Source: Flavobacteriales bacterium | GTDB lineage: Bacteria; Bacteroidota; Bacteroidia; Flavobacteriales_D; Crocinitomicaceae | Assembly (NCBI GenBank): GCA_947462255.1 | Contig: CANHOA010000010.1 | Coordinates: 52,644 to 116,643 of the forward strand | Reading direction: 5' to 3' | DNA: 64,000 nt | Position numbers and translations under genes: made by a program | In this document: positions 1 to 10,617 of the stretch, piece after piece | Layout: every line of letters starts with the position of its first letter | Numbering within the stretch: position 1 is the stretch's first letter | The notes under the pieces: model-generated | What the model saw: only the letters and a program-made list of their open reading frames with translations | Told to the model about the DNA's origin: nothing | The model's database searches: none

Positions 1-386
1 GGAATGGTATTTAGTTTTCCAAGTTGAGGAACTACCAAAAGATCAGCATAATCGGGAATACCTGTCCCGCTTAAATGGGTGTGACTAAAGCCATGAATCA
101 CAGAGTCGGAGTAATGATAACCTCCACAGCCATCCCAACCTTCATAACGAGTGTCTGGACTCAACTGCACCATGCCAAAAGGCGAGGTGGCACCGGGAAA
201 GGTATGCCCATGTCCGCCTGTTCCAATGAAGGGATTAACGTAATAACTTGGTGACATAGGCCTAATGTTACCAACATTCAAAAGAGACCTTGCTATGTCG
301 CTATGATCTTGAATTTGCTTTAATGGCGATTGAGCCATTGAAAAAATAGCGACAAGTAAAAAGAAGAGTATTGTAATTAATTTCAT
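1..386 (-). CDS. GH92 family alpha-1,2-mannosidase (partial, N-terminal part only)
   Basis: Reverse-strand translation begins MKLITILFFLLVAIFSMAQ (signal peptide) then VNPFIGTGGHGHTFPGATSPFGMVQLSPDTRYEGWDGCGGYHYSD...GFSHTHLSGTGIPDYADLLVVP, a typical GH92 N-terminus; runs off left edge. Confidence 0.85.
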   Translation of the reverse strand, partial: MKLITILFFLLVAIFSMAQSPLKQIQDHSDIARSLLNVGNIRPMSPSYYVNPFIGTGGHGHTFPGATSPFGMVQLSPDTRYEGWDGCGGYHYSDSVIHGFSHTHLSGTGIPDYADLLVVPQLGKLNTI

Positions 387-388
387 GG

Positions 389-1405
389 TTAAAAGCGTCT
401 TTTGTTAAGCTTTGTAAACGTTTTATTATTCTTGAAGTAGTAATCAAAAATAATATTACCTGAATAAGATGGCGCTTTATTTTGAACTCTTTTAAGCTGT
501 TTCCTTTTTTGTAGTACCTTTTGAATTTTGGAATAAAAAGAGAGGTGTGCTAGAAATATCATTATAAAAAATGAAAATTTACCTTTTAGTAGAAATTGTA
601 AAGCAGCTATTCCATCATAAATCATACGAATAACTAACCTTGGTCCCCAAAATCCCCTATGATTTTTTACCAATAGCATTAAATTATTTCTGAAATTTAA
701 AAATGTTTTAGTAGGAGAGGTGTAAGGCATGGTGCCACCACCGAGGTGATACACTACTGATGCTGGTTCGCAGACAAATGAATATCCTACATGATTTAAT
801 CGCAAGCAAAGGTCTATTTCTTCCATGTGCGCCAAAAAATCGCTGTCAAAACCGCCAACCTCATGAAATAAATCAGCTCGAATTAACATTGCTGCTCCAG
901 AGGTCCAATCCACTTTCTTTTTATAATCATATTGTCCTTGATCTTCTTCACAATGATTAAATATACGTCCTCGACAGAAGGGGAAATAATTTTTATCAAG
1001 GTAGCCACCTGCAGCACCAGCATGTTCAAAATGCGTTTTTTTTGAATAAGAAAGAACTTTAGGTTGACATCCTGCCACTGTTTCGTCGGCTAAAGCAGAT
1101 TGTAAAGGGGGAATCCAATTCTTGCTAACCTCAACATCGTTATTTAATAAAATATACTGTTTAAATCTCCCTTTAAGCTTTCCTAATCCTTCATTATATC
1201 CTCCAGCAAAACCATAATTTTGCGGAAGTGAAATGCATTCGACCAAAGGAAAGCTTTTGTTTAGGAATGACACAGATTCATCAGTAGAAGCGTTATCGAT
1301 GATAATAATCGGAAATCCCACGCTATTTGCACAAACATTCGGTAAGAAGGTAGTTAAGTGCTGTAATCCGTTGTAATTTAAAATGACGATGGCTAATTCC
1401 TGCAT
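389..1405 (-). CDS. Family 2 glycosyltransferase
   Basis: MQELAIVILNYNG...IIIDNASTDES...YILLNNDVEVSKNW; start trimmed to internal Met (ORF track starts at 1489). Confidence 0.85.
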   Translation of the reverse strand: MQELAIVILNYNGLQHLTTFLPNVCANSVGFPIIIIDNASTDESVSFLNKSFPLVECISLPQNYGFAGGYNEGLGKLKGRFKQYILLNNDVEVSKNWIPPLQSALADETVAGCQPKVLSYSKKTHFEHAGAAGGYLDKNYFPFCRGRIFNHCEEDQGQYDYKKKVDWTSGAAMLIRADLFHEVGGFDSDFLAHMEEIDLCLRLNHVGYSFVCEPASVVYHLGGGTMPYTSPTKTFLNFRNNLMLLVKNHRGFWGPRLVIRMIYDGIAALQFLLKGKFSFFIMIFLAHLSFYSKIQKVLQKRKQLKRVQNKAPSYSGNIIFDYYFKNNKTFTKLNKRRF

Positions 1406-1412
1406 ACAAGCG

Positions 1413-2864
1413 TTAGTATTGTCTAAATAAATCGTTGCTATTTCCTCCCCAAACATCTTGATTGAATTTATTAGGGTTGTCAATATCACCGTTCATGGTA
1501 TTACGTTTTACTAAAATCTGTTGCCATGCTGGGTTTTTTAATTCTCCTAACATATCAGAATGTAATAATCGATAAGCATTATTTACCAAATCAGGATTGT
1601 AAAAAACAAATCTTTTATTGCTAAAAGCCCCAATTTTATTATAAATCCAAATTTCATATGGATATTCTGACGGAGAGGTTTCTCGGGCATTAATCGTACT
1701 TGGAGCACCGTATTTCAGATAAACCCGTCCACGATCCGTTTCAAATCCTTCTTGGAAATTATTAGCGTATTCACGCTCAACCAATAGGATTTGTTCTTTA
1801 TATTTCAACCATGCCTCGTAAGGTGTATTTGGGGAGGTGTATTTCCAAAAGGCTTGAATGTGTTTGCGCATTAAAGATTTTTCTTTTGTTTTAATACTAG
1901 CAATGATATTTTTCACTTCTGCTGGTTTAGCAATTGGAATAAGGCTTTCTAGAAAAAATACCACACTGTCCTCATGAATTGATGCTTGGAATGATGGATC
2001 TAAGACAATATTGTCTGATTGAATGCTATCCATAAAGTCATTGGTTCGTTCAAAAACATACGTTTCAATGTATTTATCCTCCATTTTTCTATTCACAAGT
2101 GAATAATTAAGCTCATACTGTCCACTGGGTAAAAAGCTCAAGTCAACGGTTTTAAAAATTGGAGTAACTGCTTCGGGTTTTAATCGGTAAAATGTTGTGT
2201 AAGAATCAATTTCCGCTTTGGTATAAACATCAATTAATGTTTGTTTTAATCCAACGATCGAATCTGTTGAATTATCAAGGTTATAGGTTTCAAAATATAC
2301 CGGCAACTTATTGAGTTGGGTTGGGTAATAATTAGAAAGCCTTGGAATTAAATAGTATCCTGATTTTTGAAATGTACTTGACAAGGTATCAGGATAGGCA
2401 AATTCAGCTATTTCAATGGCTGAGATAGATGGCTCTCCTCGTAAATCTTTAATCGTTATATCTTGTTTTGCCTTAATGAGATTTGCCATTTTGTTGACAT
2501 CCTGAATTTCTAAGCTTAATTCATATTTTCCAGGTTGTACTTTTAATCTTCTTATGTCGTAGAAATCGTCAATTAGGCTATCTTTAAAAAAGGGAGAATT
2601 CAATAAGTAGATATCGTTTAGGGTGTCTTTTTGTGACGATATTAATTGTATGCGAACAGCAACAGTAGCCTGGATACCATCGTTTAAGCTAATGTAATTG
2701 ACACTGTAGCCTACAAATTGCAATTGAATTTCTAGATAGTTTCCAATACTGGGATCGAAGAATTGTTTGGTGTCTAGGTATGCCCGTAGTTTCTTTGTTT
2801 GCCCATAAGTTAATGAGGAAACGGATAGGAAAACAAAAAGTATACTGATAAAGAAAGGTCTCAT
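1413..2864 (-). CDS. GWxTD domain-containing protein
   Basis: Signal peptide; C-terminal NNFQEGFETDRGRVYLKYGAPSTINARETSPSEYPYEIWIYNKI resembles the GWxTD domain (here GFETD). Confidence 0.75.
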   Translation of the reverse strand: MRPFFISILFVFLSVSSLTYGQTKKLRAYLDTKQFFDPSIGNYLEIQLQFVGYSVNYISLNDGIQATVAVRIQLISSQKDTLNDIYLLNSPFFKDSLIDDFYDIRRLKVQPGKYELSLEIQDVNKMANLIKAKQDITIKDLRGEPSISAIEIAEFAYPDTLSSTFQKSGYYLIPRLSNYYPTQLNKLPVYFETYNLDNSTDSIVGLKQTLIDVYTKAEIDSYTTFYRLKPEAVTPIFKTVDLSFLPSGQYELNYSLVNRKMEDKYIETYVFERTNDFMDSIQSDNIVLDPSFQASIHEDSVVFFLESLIPIAKPAEVKNIIASIKTKEKSLMRKHIQAFWKYTSPNTPYEAWLKYKEQILLVEREYANNFQEGFETDRGRVYLKYGAPSTINARETSPSEYPYEIWIYNKIGAFSNKRFVFYNPDLVNNAYRLLHSDMLGELKNPAWQQILVKRNTMNGDIDNPNKFNQDVWGGNSNDLFRQY

Positions 2865-2886
2865 TTTACTAAATTAACAATCTTTT

Positions 2887-4395
2887 CTAATCAACGATAG
2901 CAGCTCTTAGTTTTTGTCTTAATTGACGATTATATGTTTCAAGCAGATATTTGAGGTAATTATCAGTTGATTTTGCAATGCAACGGGTATAATTCTTCAA
3001 ACGATGTTCAATATGTTCTTGTAGTAATTCTACAAGGGATAGCGCATGGTGCTGGTCTTTTGCTAATCCAATGATTGAATCGAAATGGTTATTTAGCGAA
3101 TTTTCAACGGCATCTTTCCCTTTCTGACCTCGGTCTAGGCATTCGTAATAATTCTCTTTAATATTAAAACTTTCTAAAATACTGGTATTAACTAATTTGT
3201 CATATCCTTTTGGGAACTCAAATTCAACTTCAAATTCCATGTCCTCTAATTCGGAAATACGAGATTCTAGAAAACGATCTGGAAAACGAAAGGCGTCATG
3301 CCAATTAATAAAATCTTGCCAAAAACCAAAACGTCTAACATTATTCCCTAAGTCGACAATGTTAAAACTATCTTTAGTTGGGAGGCGTCTAGATCCTCTT
3401 CCAATCATCTGATGGTATAAGGTTAAGGAGCGAGTAGCACGATTCAAAATGATGGTTTTTACCGTAGGCTCATCAAATCCGGTGGTCAAGATACCAACAG
3501 ATGTTAAAATTGCATCAGGGGTAGTCCTAAACCAAGCCAAAATATCTTTTCTGTCTTTATCACTAAAGGTAGAATCGAGGTGACGAACATTGTATTTTAG
3601 TTTCTTAAAGGAATCGTAAACACGCATAGATGTTTCAATTCCCGCATTGAAAATAAGAGTTTTCTGTCCTAATGAAACTTCCTCATAAGCGAATGTTAAT
3701 TTCTCTTGCATGAAAAAATTGCTGTATAAAACATCAGAACTACTAACGGTAAAATCACCATTTGTTCCTATTTTTAGTCCATGAAGGTTCACATCGTAAT
3801 TATAAGTTTCGGCATCGGAAAGATACCCACTTTGAATGAGTCCTGAAATACTTTCTCCGGTAATTAGTTTGTTGTAGTTATCCTTTAATGGCAAGGCTCT
3901 ATTGCTGCTTAATGGGGTTGCAGTTACGCCTAAAATATTTCCGTCTTCGTAATATTGAAAAATTTTACGAAAACTATTGTAGTGTGCTTCATCGACAATA
4001 ACTAAACCAACATCTTTTATAAAATCTCCATCGTCTAAAAGACGATTATTTAAGGTTTCAACCATGGCAATAAAACAAGAATATTCATCTTGATCGTCTA
4101 GTTTTTTGACTTCTGAATTAATTATTTTATTCTTAACGCCAATGGCTTGCAGCTGACGAGAAGTTTGCACTGATAACTCAATTCGGTGAGTGAGGATAAG
4201 TACTTTTTGACCCCATTCTTCAATAAATTTTTTGGCAATGGCAGAAAAAATGACTGTTTTACCTCCGCCTGTTGGTAATTGATAGAGTAAATTAAACTTT
4301 TTACCATTCGTTCTAAATTCTTGTAATACACTTTCTACAGTTTTTTCTTGAAAGGGATAGAGCTGTTTGGCTTCGTATAGATCGGTATCAATCAT
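2887..4395 (-). CDS. DEAD/DEAH box helicase (superfamily 2)
   Basis: Walker A PTGGGKTVIFSAIA, DEAH box VIVDEAHYNSF, TATPLSS, and motif VI HQMIGRGSRR; start moved to MIDTDLYEAKQLYPFQ. Confidence 0.85.
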   Translation of the reverse strand: MIDTDLYEAKQLYPFQEKTVESVLQEFRTNGKKFNLLYQLPTGGGKTVIFSAIAKKFIEEWGQKVLILTHRIELSVQTSRQLQAIGVKNKIINSEVKKLDDQDEYSCFIAMVETLNNRLLDDGDFIKDVGLVIVDEAHYNSFRKIFQYYEDGNILGVTATPLSSNRALPLKDNYNKLITGESISGLIQSGYLSDAETYNYDVNLHGLKIGTNGDFTVSSSDVLYSNFFMQEKLTFAYEEVSLGQKTLIFNAGIETSMRVYDSFKKLKYNVRHLDSTFSDKDRKDILAWFRTTPDAILTSVGILTTGFDEPTVKTIILNRATRSLTLYHQMIGRGSRRLPTKDSFNIVDLGNNVRRFGFWQDFINWHDAFRFPDRFLESRISELEDMEFEVEFEFPKGYDKLVNTSILESFNIKENYYECLDRGQKGKDAVENSLNNHFDSIIGLAKDQHHALSLVELLQEHIEHRLKNYTRCIAKSTDNYLKYLLETYNRQLRQKLRAAIVD

Positions 4396-4462
4396 AGTAA
4401 TGGTGCGAAAACTAAAATGCAAAAGTACGGCCTTTTCCTTTATGTTAACTACTCATTGAAAA

Positions 4463-5203
4463 TTAACTTGTTTTCCAATGGGATAATAAAATACCACAAG
4501 CGATGGATGCGTTCAAGGATTCGCCATTACCAAGCTTCGGTATGGTAATAGGATTTTGTATGAGTTTGGATATTTCCTCGCTTATTCCACTGCCTTCATT
4601 ACCAATGATTAGAATGGCGTCTTTTTTCATTTTAAGATTAATACAAGATGTGCCTTCAAGCATAGCACCATAAATAGGGAGTGTTTGTTGCATTAGAAAA
4701 TCACTAAGGTTTCCGTATGCTATTTTTATTCTAAATAAACTACCCATCGTTGCCTGTACTACTCTTGGATGATAACAATCGACTGTAGTTGCGCTACAAT
4801 AAATTTGCTGAATGCCAAACCAGTCAGCTGTACGGATAATTGTTCCTAAATTTCCTGGATCTTGAATTGTATCGATAACAAGTGTGCTAATAGCGGGATT
4901 GAATGATATTTCCTCTGGTGGTGTTTTCTTTAAAATAACTAATATTCCTTGAGGTGATTTTAGTAAAGATATTCGTTCGAATTCATTACCTGAAGCCAAT
5001 AAAGCATTGTATTGGGTATGTTGAATTACGTTATCGACATGCTCGGAGGTACAAACAATCAATAAAATTGAAGATCCTTTTTCCCTTAAACATTCGTGAA
5101 ATATCTTTTCGCCTTCTGCAATGTAACATTCCTCAAAATCTCGAGATTTCTTGGTATGCAAGGTGCGAATCCATTTTAACTTATTGATTGAAAGTTTTTC
5201 CAC
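4463..5203 (-). CDS. TrmH/SpoU-family RNA 2'-O-methyltransferase
   Basis: DTIQDPGNLGTIIRTADWFGI, ILIIGNEGSGISEE, IPKLGNGESLNASIACGILLSHW: SpoU motifs. Confidence 0.9.
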   Translation of the reverse strand: MEKLSINKLKWIRTLHTKKSRDFEECYIAEGEKIFHECLREKGSSILLIVCTSEHVDNVIQHTQYNALLASGNEFERISLLKSPQGILVILKKTPPEEISFNPAISTLVIDTIQDPGNLGTIIRTADWFGIQQIYCSATTVDCYHPRVVQATMGSLFRIKIAYGNLSDFLMQQTLPIYGAMLEGTSCINLKMKKDAILIIGNEGSGISEEISKLIQNPITIPKLGNGESLNASIACGILLSHWKTS

Positions 5204-5235
5204 GTGAGCAATATTATTATTTTTGTAGTATAATT

Positions 5236-7998
5236 ATGAAGTTTCAAAATTACAGCATTTTTCTGCTATTCATAGTAGTATTTTTAACGTCTTGCCATGT
5301 GACAAAAAATGTCCCTAAAGGAAATCTTTTGCTACGAAAAAATACTATTCTTATCGAAGGGGCTAAAGTAGCTATTTCTTCTGCTGAAATTAGCGAAATT
5401 ATTCGTCAAAAACCAAATAGTAGGGTCATAGGAATCCCTTATAAATTAATCCTTTTCAATAGTATCGATTCAACTAAGGTGTCGCAGAAGCGAATGCGAA
5501 TAAATGCAAAAATTGTTGATGGTAATAAAAGAATGGATATAAAATTGGATAAGATTAATGCCAAGAGAATTGAAAAAGCGAGAAAGAAAGGTAAAAAAAT
5601 GTATACCAAAAAAATAAAAGAGCACAAAGAAATTGAAAATTCAAGGCTATTTATTCGAGAATGGATTAAATACAAGCTTGCTGAAAAGCCAATTGTCTAT
5701 GATAGTTTGTTATTAAAAAAATCAATGGACCAAATCGGATTTTATCTAAAAAGAAAAGGATTTTATTATGGGTCTATTTCTTCCAGTCAGGAAATAGTTC
5801 GTGATAATTTGATGAAAATCACATATAAAATTAATCCAGGGCCTTGTTATTTAATAGATTCCGTTTATACAATTGGACCGAATTCTTCTGTGATTTCAGC
5901 CTATTCAATTAAATTCCTAAAAGCTCAAAAGCTCAAATTTAAAAGTGACCCATTGGTCGATAAACCTTTTGACTTGGACTACTTAGAAGATTATCGTGAG
6001 TCTATTGCAAAGTTTATGAGAGATGAAGCATATTATGGATTTACTGCCTCCAGTATATCTTTGCTTGCTGATACGAATAAGTCGTCAATGAAGGTTGTTC
6101 TTGGTTTAGAATTTAAGAATCGCTTAATTCCTTTTTCTGCGAATTCTGATAGTTTAATAGAAAAAAGATATGGTGATTATAGAATTAGTTCGGTGAATTT
6201 TCATTTATCAGATACAACGATGCTCAAACAAAAATTCTCAAAATACTTAGATGAAAATGAGAATGTCTCAACTATTAACCCAATTGACAAACAATTTTTG
6301 GCAACTAAAAATTCATTTTTATATGCTGAACAACCATTCTCCTCAAAACAATTAAAAGAAAAGAAAATAAAGGATAAAGATTCTTTAAGTCCCATGCGAA
6401 TGGCTACTATCTTTTACAATGGAAAAAAACCAAGTATTAATGTTAATTTGTTAGAACTTCAAAATTATTTGGAGATGACAAATGTTTACAAAGAATATTA
6501 TCTTGAACGATCATTTCAATGCCTAACGCAATTAGGTCTTTTTTCGACAATTAAACCGGTCGTTTTAGAAAAACCTAATAATACTTTAGAGGTTCATTAT
6601 TTTTTGGTGCCATCGGAACGAAAAACATTTGCCTTTGAACCGAAGTTTACCTCTTCCTTTGGTTTATTAGGTGTTAATGCATCTTTAAACTATTCGGATA
6701 AAAATATTTTTGGTGGGGGAGAAAAAGTAACCTTTTCGTTTGGCTTTGGTTTCGAATCGCAACCAATCGTGTTTGATGACGGGTCAAGAAAAGGACTTGC
6801 ATTTAACACCTTTGAATTTGGTCCTAGTATTAAATTAGAAATTCCTGGATTATTTCCTACTAAAGTAACTGCGCTATCCAAAAGGCAAAAGCCCAAAACA
6901 ATCCTGTCTTTAGCCTACAATTATGAAAAACGAAACATCTTTGAACGAAATTTATTTCAAATGAACTACACATGGAAGATGCTAGTTGATAAAACTCAAA
7001 TTTTTGAAATTGGGCTTCCTTTAGCATCGGTCATTAAATATGTTGATATTAATAAATCTCCCGAATTTGAAAGCCAAATAAATGCTCAAAATGATTTATT
7101 TTTAAGGAATTCATATAGCAGTCAATTTATTTGGGAAGACTTTAAACTTACTTTTATTTACGACAATTCTAAAAAACAATTTCTTGACACCAAAAATAAA
7201 TTGTTTAAGAATCGCTTTTTAGATGCTCACATTAATTTTACTTCTAGTTTTTCAGCTGCTGGTATCTTATTGTCAAAGTTTAATAAGTATCAGGATACTT
7301 TACCGAATGGTCAATATTCTTTTTTTAATGTCGGTTATGCTGAATTTATTCGTAATGATAATACGTATATCCTAAACAAAGAATTCAATAAGAAAACATC
7401 TATAAATCTTAAACTTCAAGCGGGATTTGGAATTCCTTTTGGTAATTCAAAAACATCAATGCCCTATGATTATAGTTTTTTCGGTGGTGGCGCTAATGAT
7501 AATAGGGGGTGGAAAGCAAGAACCTTAGGCCCAGGGTCTTATAAATATTATATTGATTCAAGTAACGCATCTGCTCAAATTGGAGATATTAGGCTTGGTG
7601 GAACTATTGAGTACAGGTATTCGATCGGGTCTACATTGAAAGGGGCCATTTTTACTGATTTTGGGAATATTTGGACCTATAAAGAAGATGCTGCAAGGGC
7701 AGGAGCCAAGTTTGAAAATAATTGGCTTGAACAGTTTGCCGTGACAGCCGGCTTAGGTTTTCGATTAGACCTTGATTTTTTCATTATCCGACTCGATCTT
7801 GGAATCCCGATTTACAATCCCGCGCTGCCTAAAAATGCAAGATGGATTAACCAAAGCCGTGAGCCTTTCTACCAAGAAGGGATAAGTTACTATGGTCTCC
7901 CAACGCTATCCGAAGAAATGAATAGGGAAAGAGCCTTAAGTAAATTGCCAAAACCTTTTGCTCCAGCTCTACAATTTGGTATAGGTTACCCTTTTTAA
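5236..7998 (+). CDS. Translocation and assembly module lipoprotein TamL-like (BamA/TamA superfamily outer-membrane protein)
   Basis: Lipobox FLTSCHVTKNVPKG, POTRA-like N-terminal region, C-terminal barrel ending GIGYPF; start moved to MKFQNYS. Confidence 0.8.
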   Translation: MKFQNYSIFLLFIVVFLTSCHVTKNVPKGNLLLRKNTILIEGAKVAISSAEISEIIRQKPNSRVIGIPYKLILFNSIDSTKVSQKRMRINAKIVDGNKRMDIKLDKINAKRIEKARKKGKKMYTKKIKEHKEIENSRLFIREWIKYKLAEKPIVYDSLLLKKSMDQIGFYLKRKGFYYGSISSSQEIVRDNLMKITYKINPGPCYLIDSVYTIGPNSSVISAYSIKFLKAQKLKFKSDPLVDKPFDLDYLEDYRESIAKFMRDEAYYGFTASSISLLADTNKSSMKVVLGLEFKNRLIPFSANSDSLIEKRYGDYRISSVNFHLSDTTMLKQKFSKYLDENENVSTINPIDKQFLATKNSFLYAEQPFSSKQLKEKKIKDKDSLSPMRMATIFYNGKKPSINVNLLELQNYLEMTNVYKEYYLERSFQCLTQLGLFSTIKPVVLEKPNNTLEVHYFLVPSERKTFAFEPKFTSSFGLLGVNASLNYSDKNIFGGGEKVTFSFGFGFESQPIVFDDGSRKGLAFNTFEFGPSIKLEIPGLFPTKVTALSKRQKPKTILSLAYNYEKRNIFERNLFQMNYTWKMLVDKTQIFEIGLPLASVIKYVDINKSPEFESQINAQNDLFLRNSYSSQFIWEDFKLTFIYDNSKKQFLDTKNKLFKNRFLDAHINFTSSFSAAGILLSKFNKYQDTLPNGQYSFFNVGYAEFIRNDNTYILNKEFNKKTSINLKLQAGFGIPFGNSKTSMPYDYSFFGGGANDNRGWKARTLGPGSYKYYIDSSNASAQIGDIRLGGTIEYRYSIGSTLKGAIFTDFGNIWTYKEDAARAGAKFENNWLEQFAVTAGLGFRLDLDFFIIRLDLGIPIYNPALPKNARWINQSREPFYQEGISYYGLPTLSEEMNRERALSKLPKPFAPALQFGIGYPF

Positions 7999-8007
7999 TC
8001 ATCTCAT

Positions 8008-9642
8008 ATGAAATACGTTCTCCTAGGATTTCTGTTTGTTTTAAGCCTTGGTTCTTGCATGAAAGGCATACACGTTGATTTGGTCGTTCATAATGCCCAA
8101 ATACATTGTTTAGATGATCAAAATTCTATCAGCCAAGCAATGGCAATTAAAGATGGGATAATTGTTGAAGTAGGTCCTGAAAGACAAATACTAAATAAAT
8201 ATTCTGCCGACGAGTTTGTTGATGCAGAAGGAAAAGAGATTTATCCCGGATTTACTGATGCTCATGGACATATTTTATTGTACGTTAAGCAAAAACTATC
8301 CTTAGATTTATTGGAATGCAAATCACTCACTGAGCTCGTTACTAGAACTGAGAAATATCAACAAAAAGGTCAGAAGAAATTTATTGTTGGGCGTGGCTGG
8401 GATCAATCATTATGGGGAGTGGATTCTATGCCTGATAACACACTATTAAACAAAGCGTTTCCTAATATTCCGGTGTGTTTATACCGTGTTGATGGCCATG
8501 CAGCCCTTGTAAATGATTGTTTGCTTAATTTGGCCGGCATTAGCCCTACAAAAGTCGATGGAGGTGAAATACGCTCAAGAAATGGCAAGTGTACCGGCTT
8601 ATTGTTGGACAAGGCAATGGATTTAGTGCAAGATAAAATTCCTCGTTTTTCCGATAAAGAAATAAAAGAAGCCATACTTGAAATTCAAGAGGAATTATTC
8701 CAGTATGGAATTACTGGGGTTCACGAAGCAGGTATTGATTTTGAAGACATTGCGATTTTTAAGTCGCTTATGGAAAGTAAAAAATTAAAACTAGCTATTT
8801 ACGCAATGCTAATGCCGTCAGATAAAAACAAGCGATTTGCAAGTGATAATGGAGTGTATCGTTATAAAAATTTAACTATTCGTAGTTTTAAAATGTTTGC
8901 CGATGGTGCGCTTGGATCTAAGGGGGCATTATTGAAAAATCCGTATAGCGATGACCATCAGCATCTTGGACTGTTAACTACATCACTTTCTGAAATGCAA
9001 GTACTTTCGAAATTCTGCTCTAAGATTGGGTATCAATTAAATACGCATGCCATCGGTGATTCAGCGAATAAAATCATATTGAATCTTTATAAAAATGAAT
9101 ATTTGATTAATAAAGACCATCGTTGGAGAATTGAGCACGCTCAAGTTATAGATCGTAATGACTTTCATTTCTTTTCAGATTTCGCTATTTTTCCATCCGT
9201 GCAACCTACACATGCTGTTTCAGATCAACGTTGGGCAGAATCACGATTAGGTAAAGAAAGAATTAAAGGCGCTTATGCCTATAAATCATTATTGGAAGCA
9301 TTTGGAATGGTGGCTATTGGTACAGATTTCCCAATAGAATTAACGAATCCTTTTTTGACAATATTTGCAGCGACACAACGAAAAAATATAGATAATCTGC
9401 CAAATGCTGGATTTCTTATCGAAGAACAGTTATCTCTGGAGCAAGTATTGAAAGGAATGACAATCTGGGCTGCATTCGCTGCCTTTGAAGAAAATAATAA
9501 GGGAACAATTTCAAAAGGAAAAGAGGCCACGTTTTTCATCGTTAAACGTCCAATTAGGAACGAAACGACCTTTACACCAAACTTTGCTTACAGCACTTAC
9601 ATAAGTGGGAAAATGGTGTACAAAGAAGATGAACTGAACTAA
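8008..9642 (+). CDS. Amidohydrolase family lipoprotein (YtcJ-like)
   Basis: Lipobox LGSCMKG, IYPGFTDAHGHIL, FADGALGSKGALL, HAIGDSANK, RIEHAQVI. Confidence 0.85.
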   Translation: MKYVLLGFLFVLSLGSCMKGIHVDLVVHNAQIHCLDDQNSISQAMAIKDGIIVEVGPERQILNKYSADEFVDAEGKEIYPGFTDAHGHILLYVKQKLSLDLLECKSLTELVTRTEKYQQKGQKKFIVGRGWDQSLWGVDSMPDNTLLNKAFPNIPVCLYRVDGHAALVNDCLLNLAGISPTKVDGGEIRSRNGKCTGLLLDKAMDLVQDKIPRFSDKEIKEAILEIQEELFQYGITGVHEAGIDFEDIAIFKSLMESKKLKLAIYAMLMPSDKNKRFASDNGVYRYKNLTIRSFKMFADGALGSKGALLKNPYSDDHQHLGLLTTSLSEMQVLSKFCSKIGYQLNTHAIGDSANKIILNLYKNEYLINKDHRWRIEHAQVIDRNDFHFFSDFAIFPSVQPTHAVSDQRWAESRLGKERIKGAYAYKSLLEAFGMVAIGTDFPIELTNPFLTIFAATQRKNIDNLPNAGFLIEEQLSLEQVLKGMTIWAAFAAFEENNKGTISKGKEATFFIVKRPIRNETTFTPNFAYSTYISGKMVYKEDELN

Positions 9643-9643
9643 A

Positions 9644-10615
9644 TTAAAAAGAAGGACAGTTTATCTTTCGGAAGTCTTTCGGCTTCTTCTTGCATTTTAA
9701 GTTAAATCCTAAAGAAACTTCATGGGAACCACCGGATATACCGTTACCTAATTTCGATACCGTAACATCATAGCTATAACCAACTTTGAAATTTTGTGTA
9801 TTTATCCCAAAACAAAGGATGAAAGCATCACGATTTCTGTACCAAGCACCAACTGTGAAATTTTCATATTTTAAGTAAGTTCCTATACTGAGTTCTTGGA
9901 AACCATTCTGATACTGATAAATAATATTTGGCATTATTGCAGTCGAATTCGTTGAAGAATACTTGCCTTTGTTGCCAATTTTTATAGTCGCTCCTGCATG
10001 ACCAGTAAAACGCATCGGTAATTTAGACTGTCCTAAAATCATCGATTCATCTGGTCTATTAAGGTGATGAATCGCTAAGCCTGCATAAAAATATTGCGTG
10101 TAAGCTACCATTCCGGCTGAAACATCGAAAAACCCGCGTTTTCCATTTCCTCTTGGTACATCTCCTGTTTGATAAATAAATCCTCTGCGTGGGTCAATCA
10201 TATCTCCAAACGTTAGTTTACTCCAATCCAAATATTTTTGATAATAGGCTGCACGAGCTCCAAACATGATGGAAAGTTTTCTGTTAACTTTAAGGTTATA
10301 CGAATAAATACCTCCTACCATAGTAGTCGAAATGGTTCCTCTTGCTTGTTGATCATGCGTAGCAATAAGACCTAGACCGCCAGAAATATTTTTCATGTAG
10401 GTATCATATGCCATGCTATATGTAACATAATTACCGGTCAGTTGTGGCCATTCATTTCTATAATTCATGGTTATTCTCGGACAGCCGGTAGAACCCGCTA
10501 ATGCAGGGTTTAAATAGACTGGGTTAGAATAAAATTGAGTGAAAGTAGGGTCCTGCGCCATCACATGGCTACCTGCTAAAATACAAAGGAATAATAAGGC
10601 ATTTTTAATTTTCAT
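9644..10615 (-). CDS. PorP/SprF family type IX secretion membrane protein
   Basis: AQDPTFTQFYSNPVYLNPALAGSTGCPRITMNYRNEWPQL is the typical PorP/SprF N-terminus. Confidence 0.9.
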   Translation of the reverse strand: MKIKNALLFLCILAGSHVMAQDPTFTQFYSNPVYLNPALAGSTGCPRITMNYRNEWPQLTGNYVTYSMAYDTYMKNISGGLGLIATHDQQARGTISTTMVGGIYSYNLKVNRKLSIMFGARAAYYQKYLDWSKLTFGDMIDPRRGFIYQTGDVPRGNGKRGFFDVSAGMVAYTQYFYAGLAIHHLNRPDESMILGQSKLPMRFTGHAGATIKIGNKGKYSSTNSTAIMPNIIYQYQNGFQELSIGTYLKYENFTVGAWYRNRDAFILCFGINTQNFKVGYSYDVTVSKLGNGISGGSHEVSLGFNLKCKKKPKDFRKINCPSF

Positions 10616-10617
10616 AA

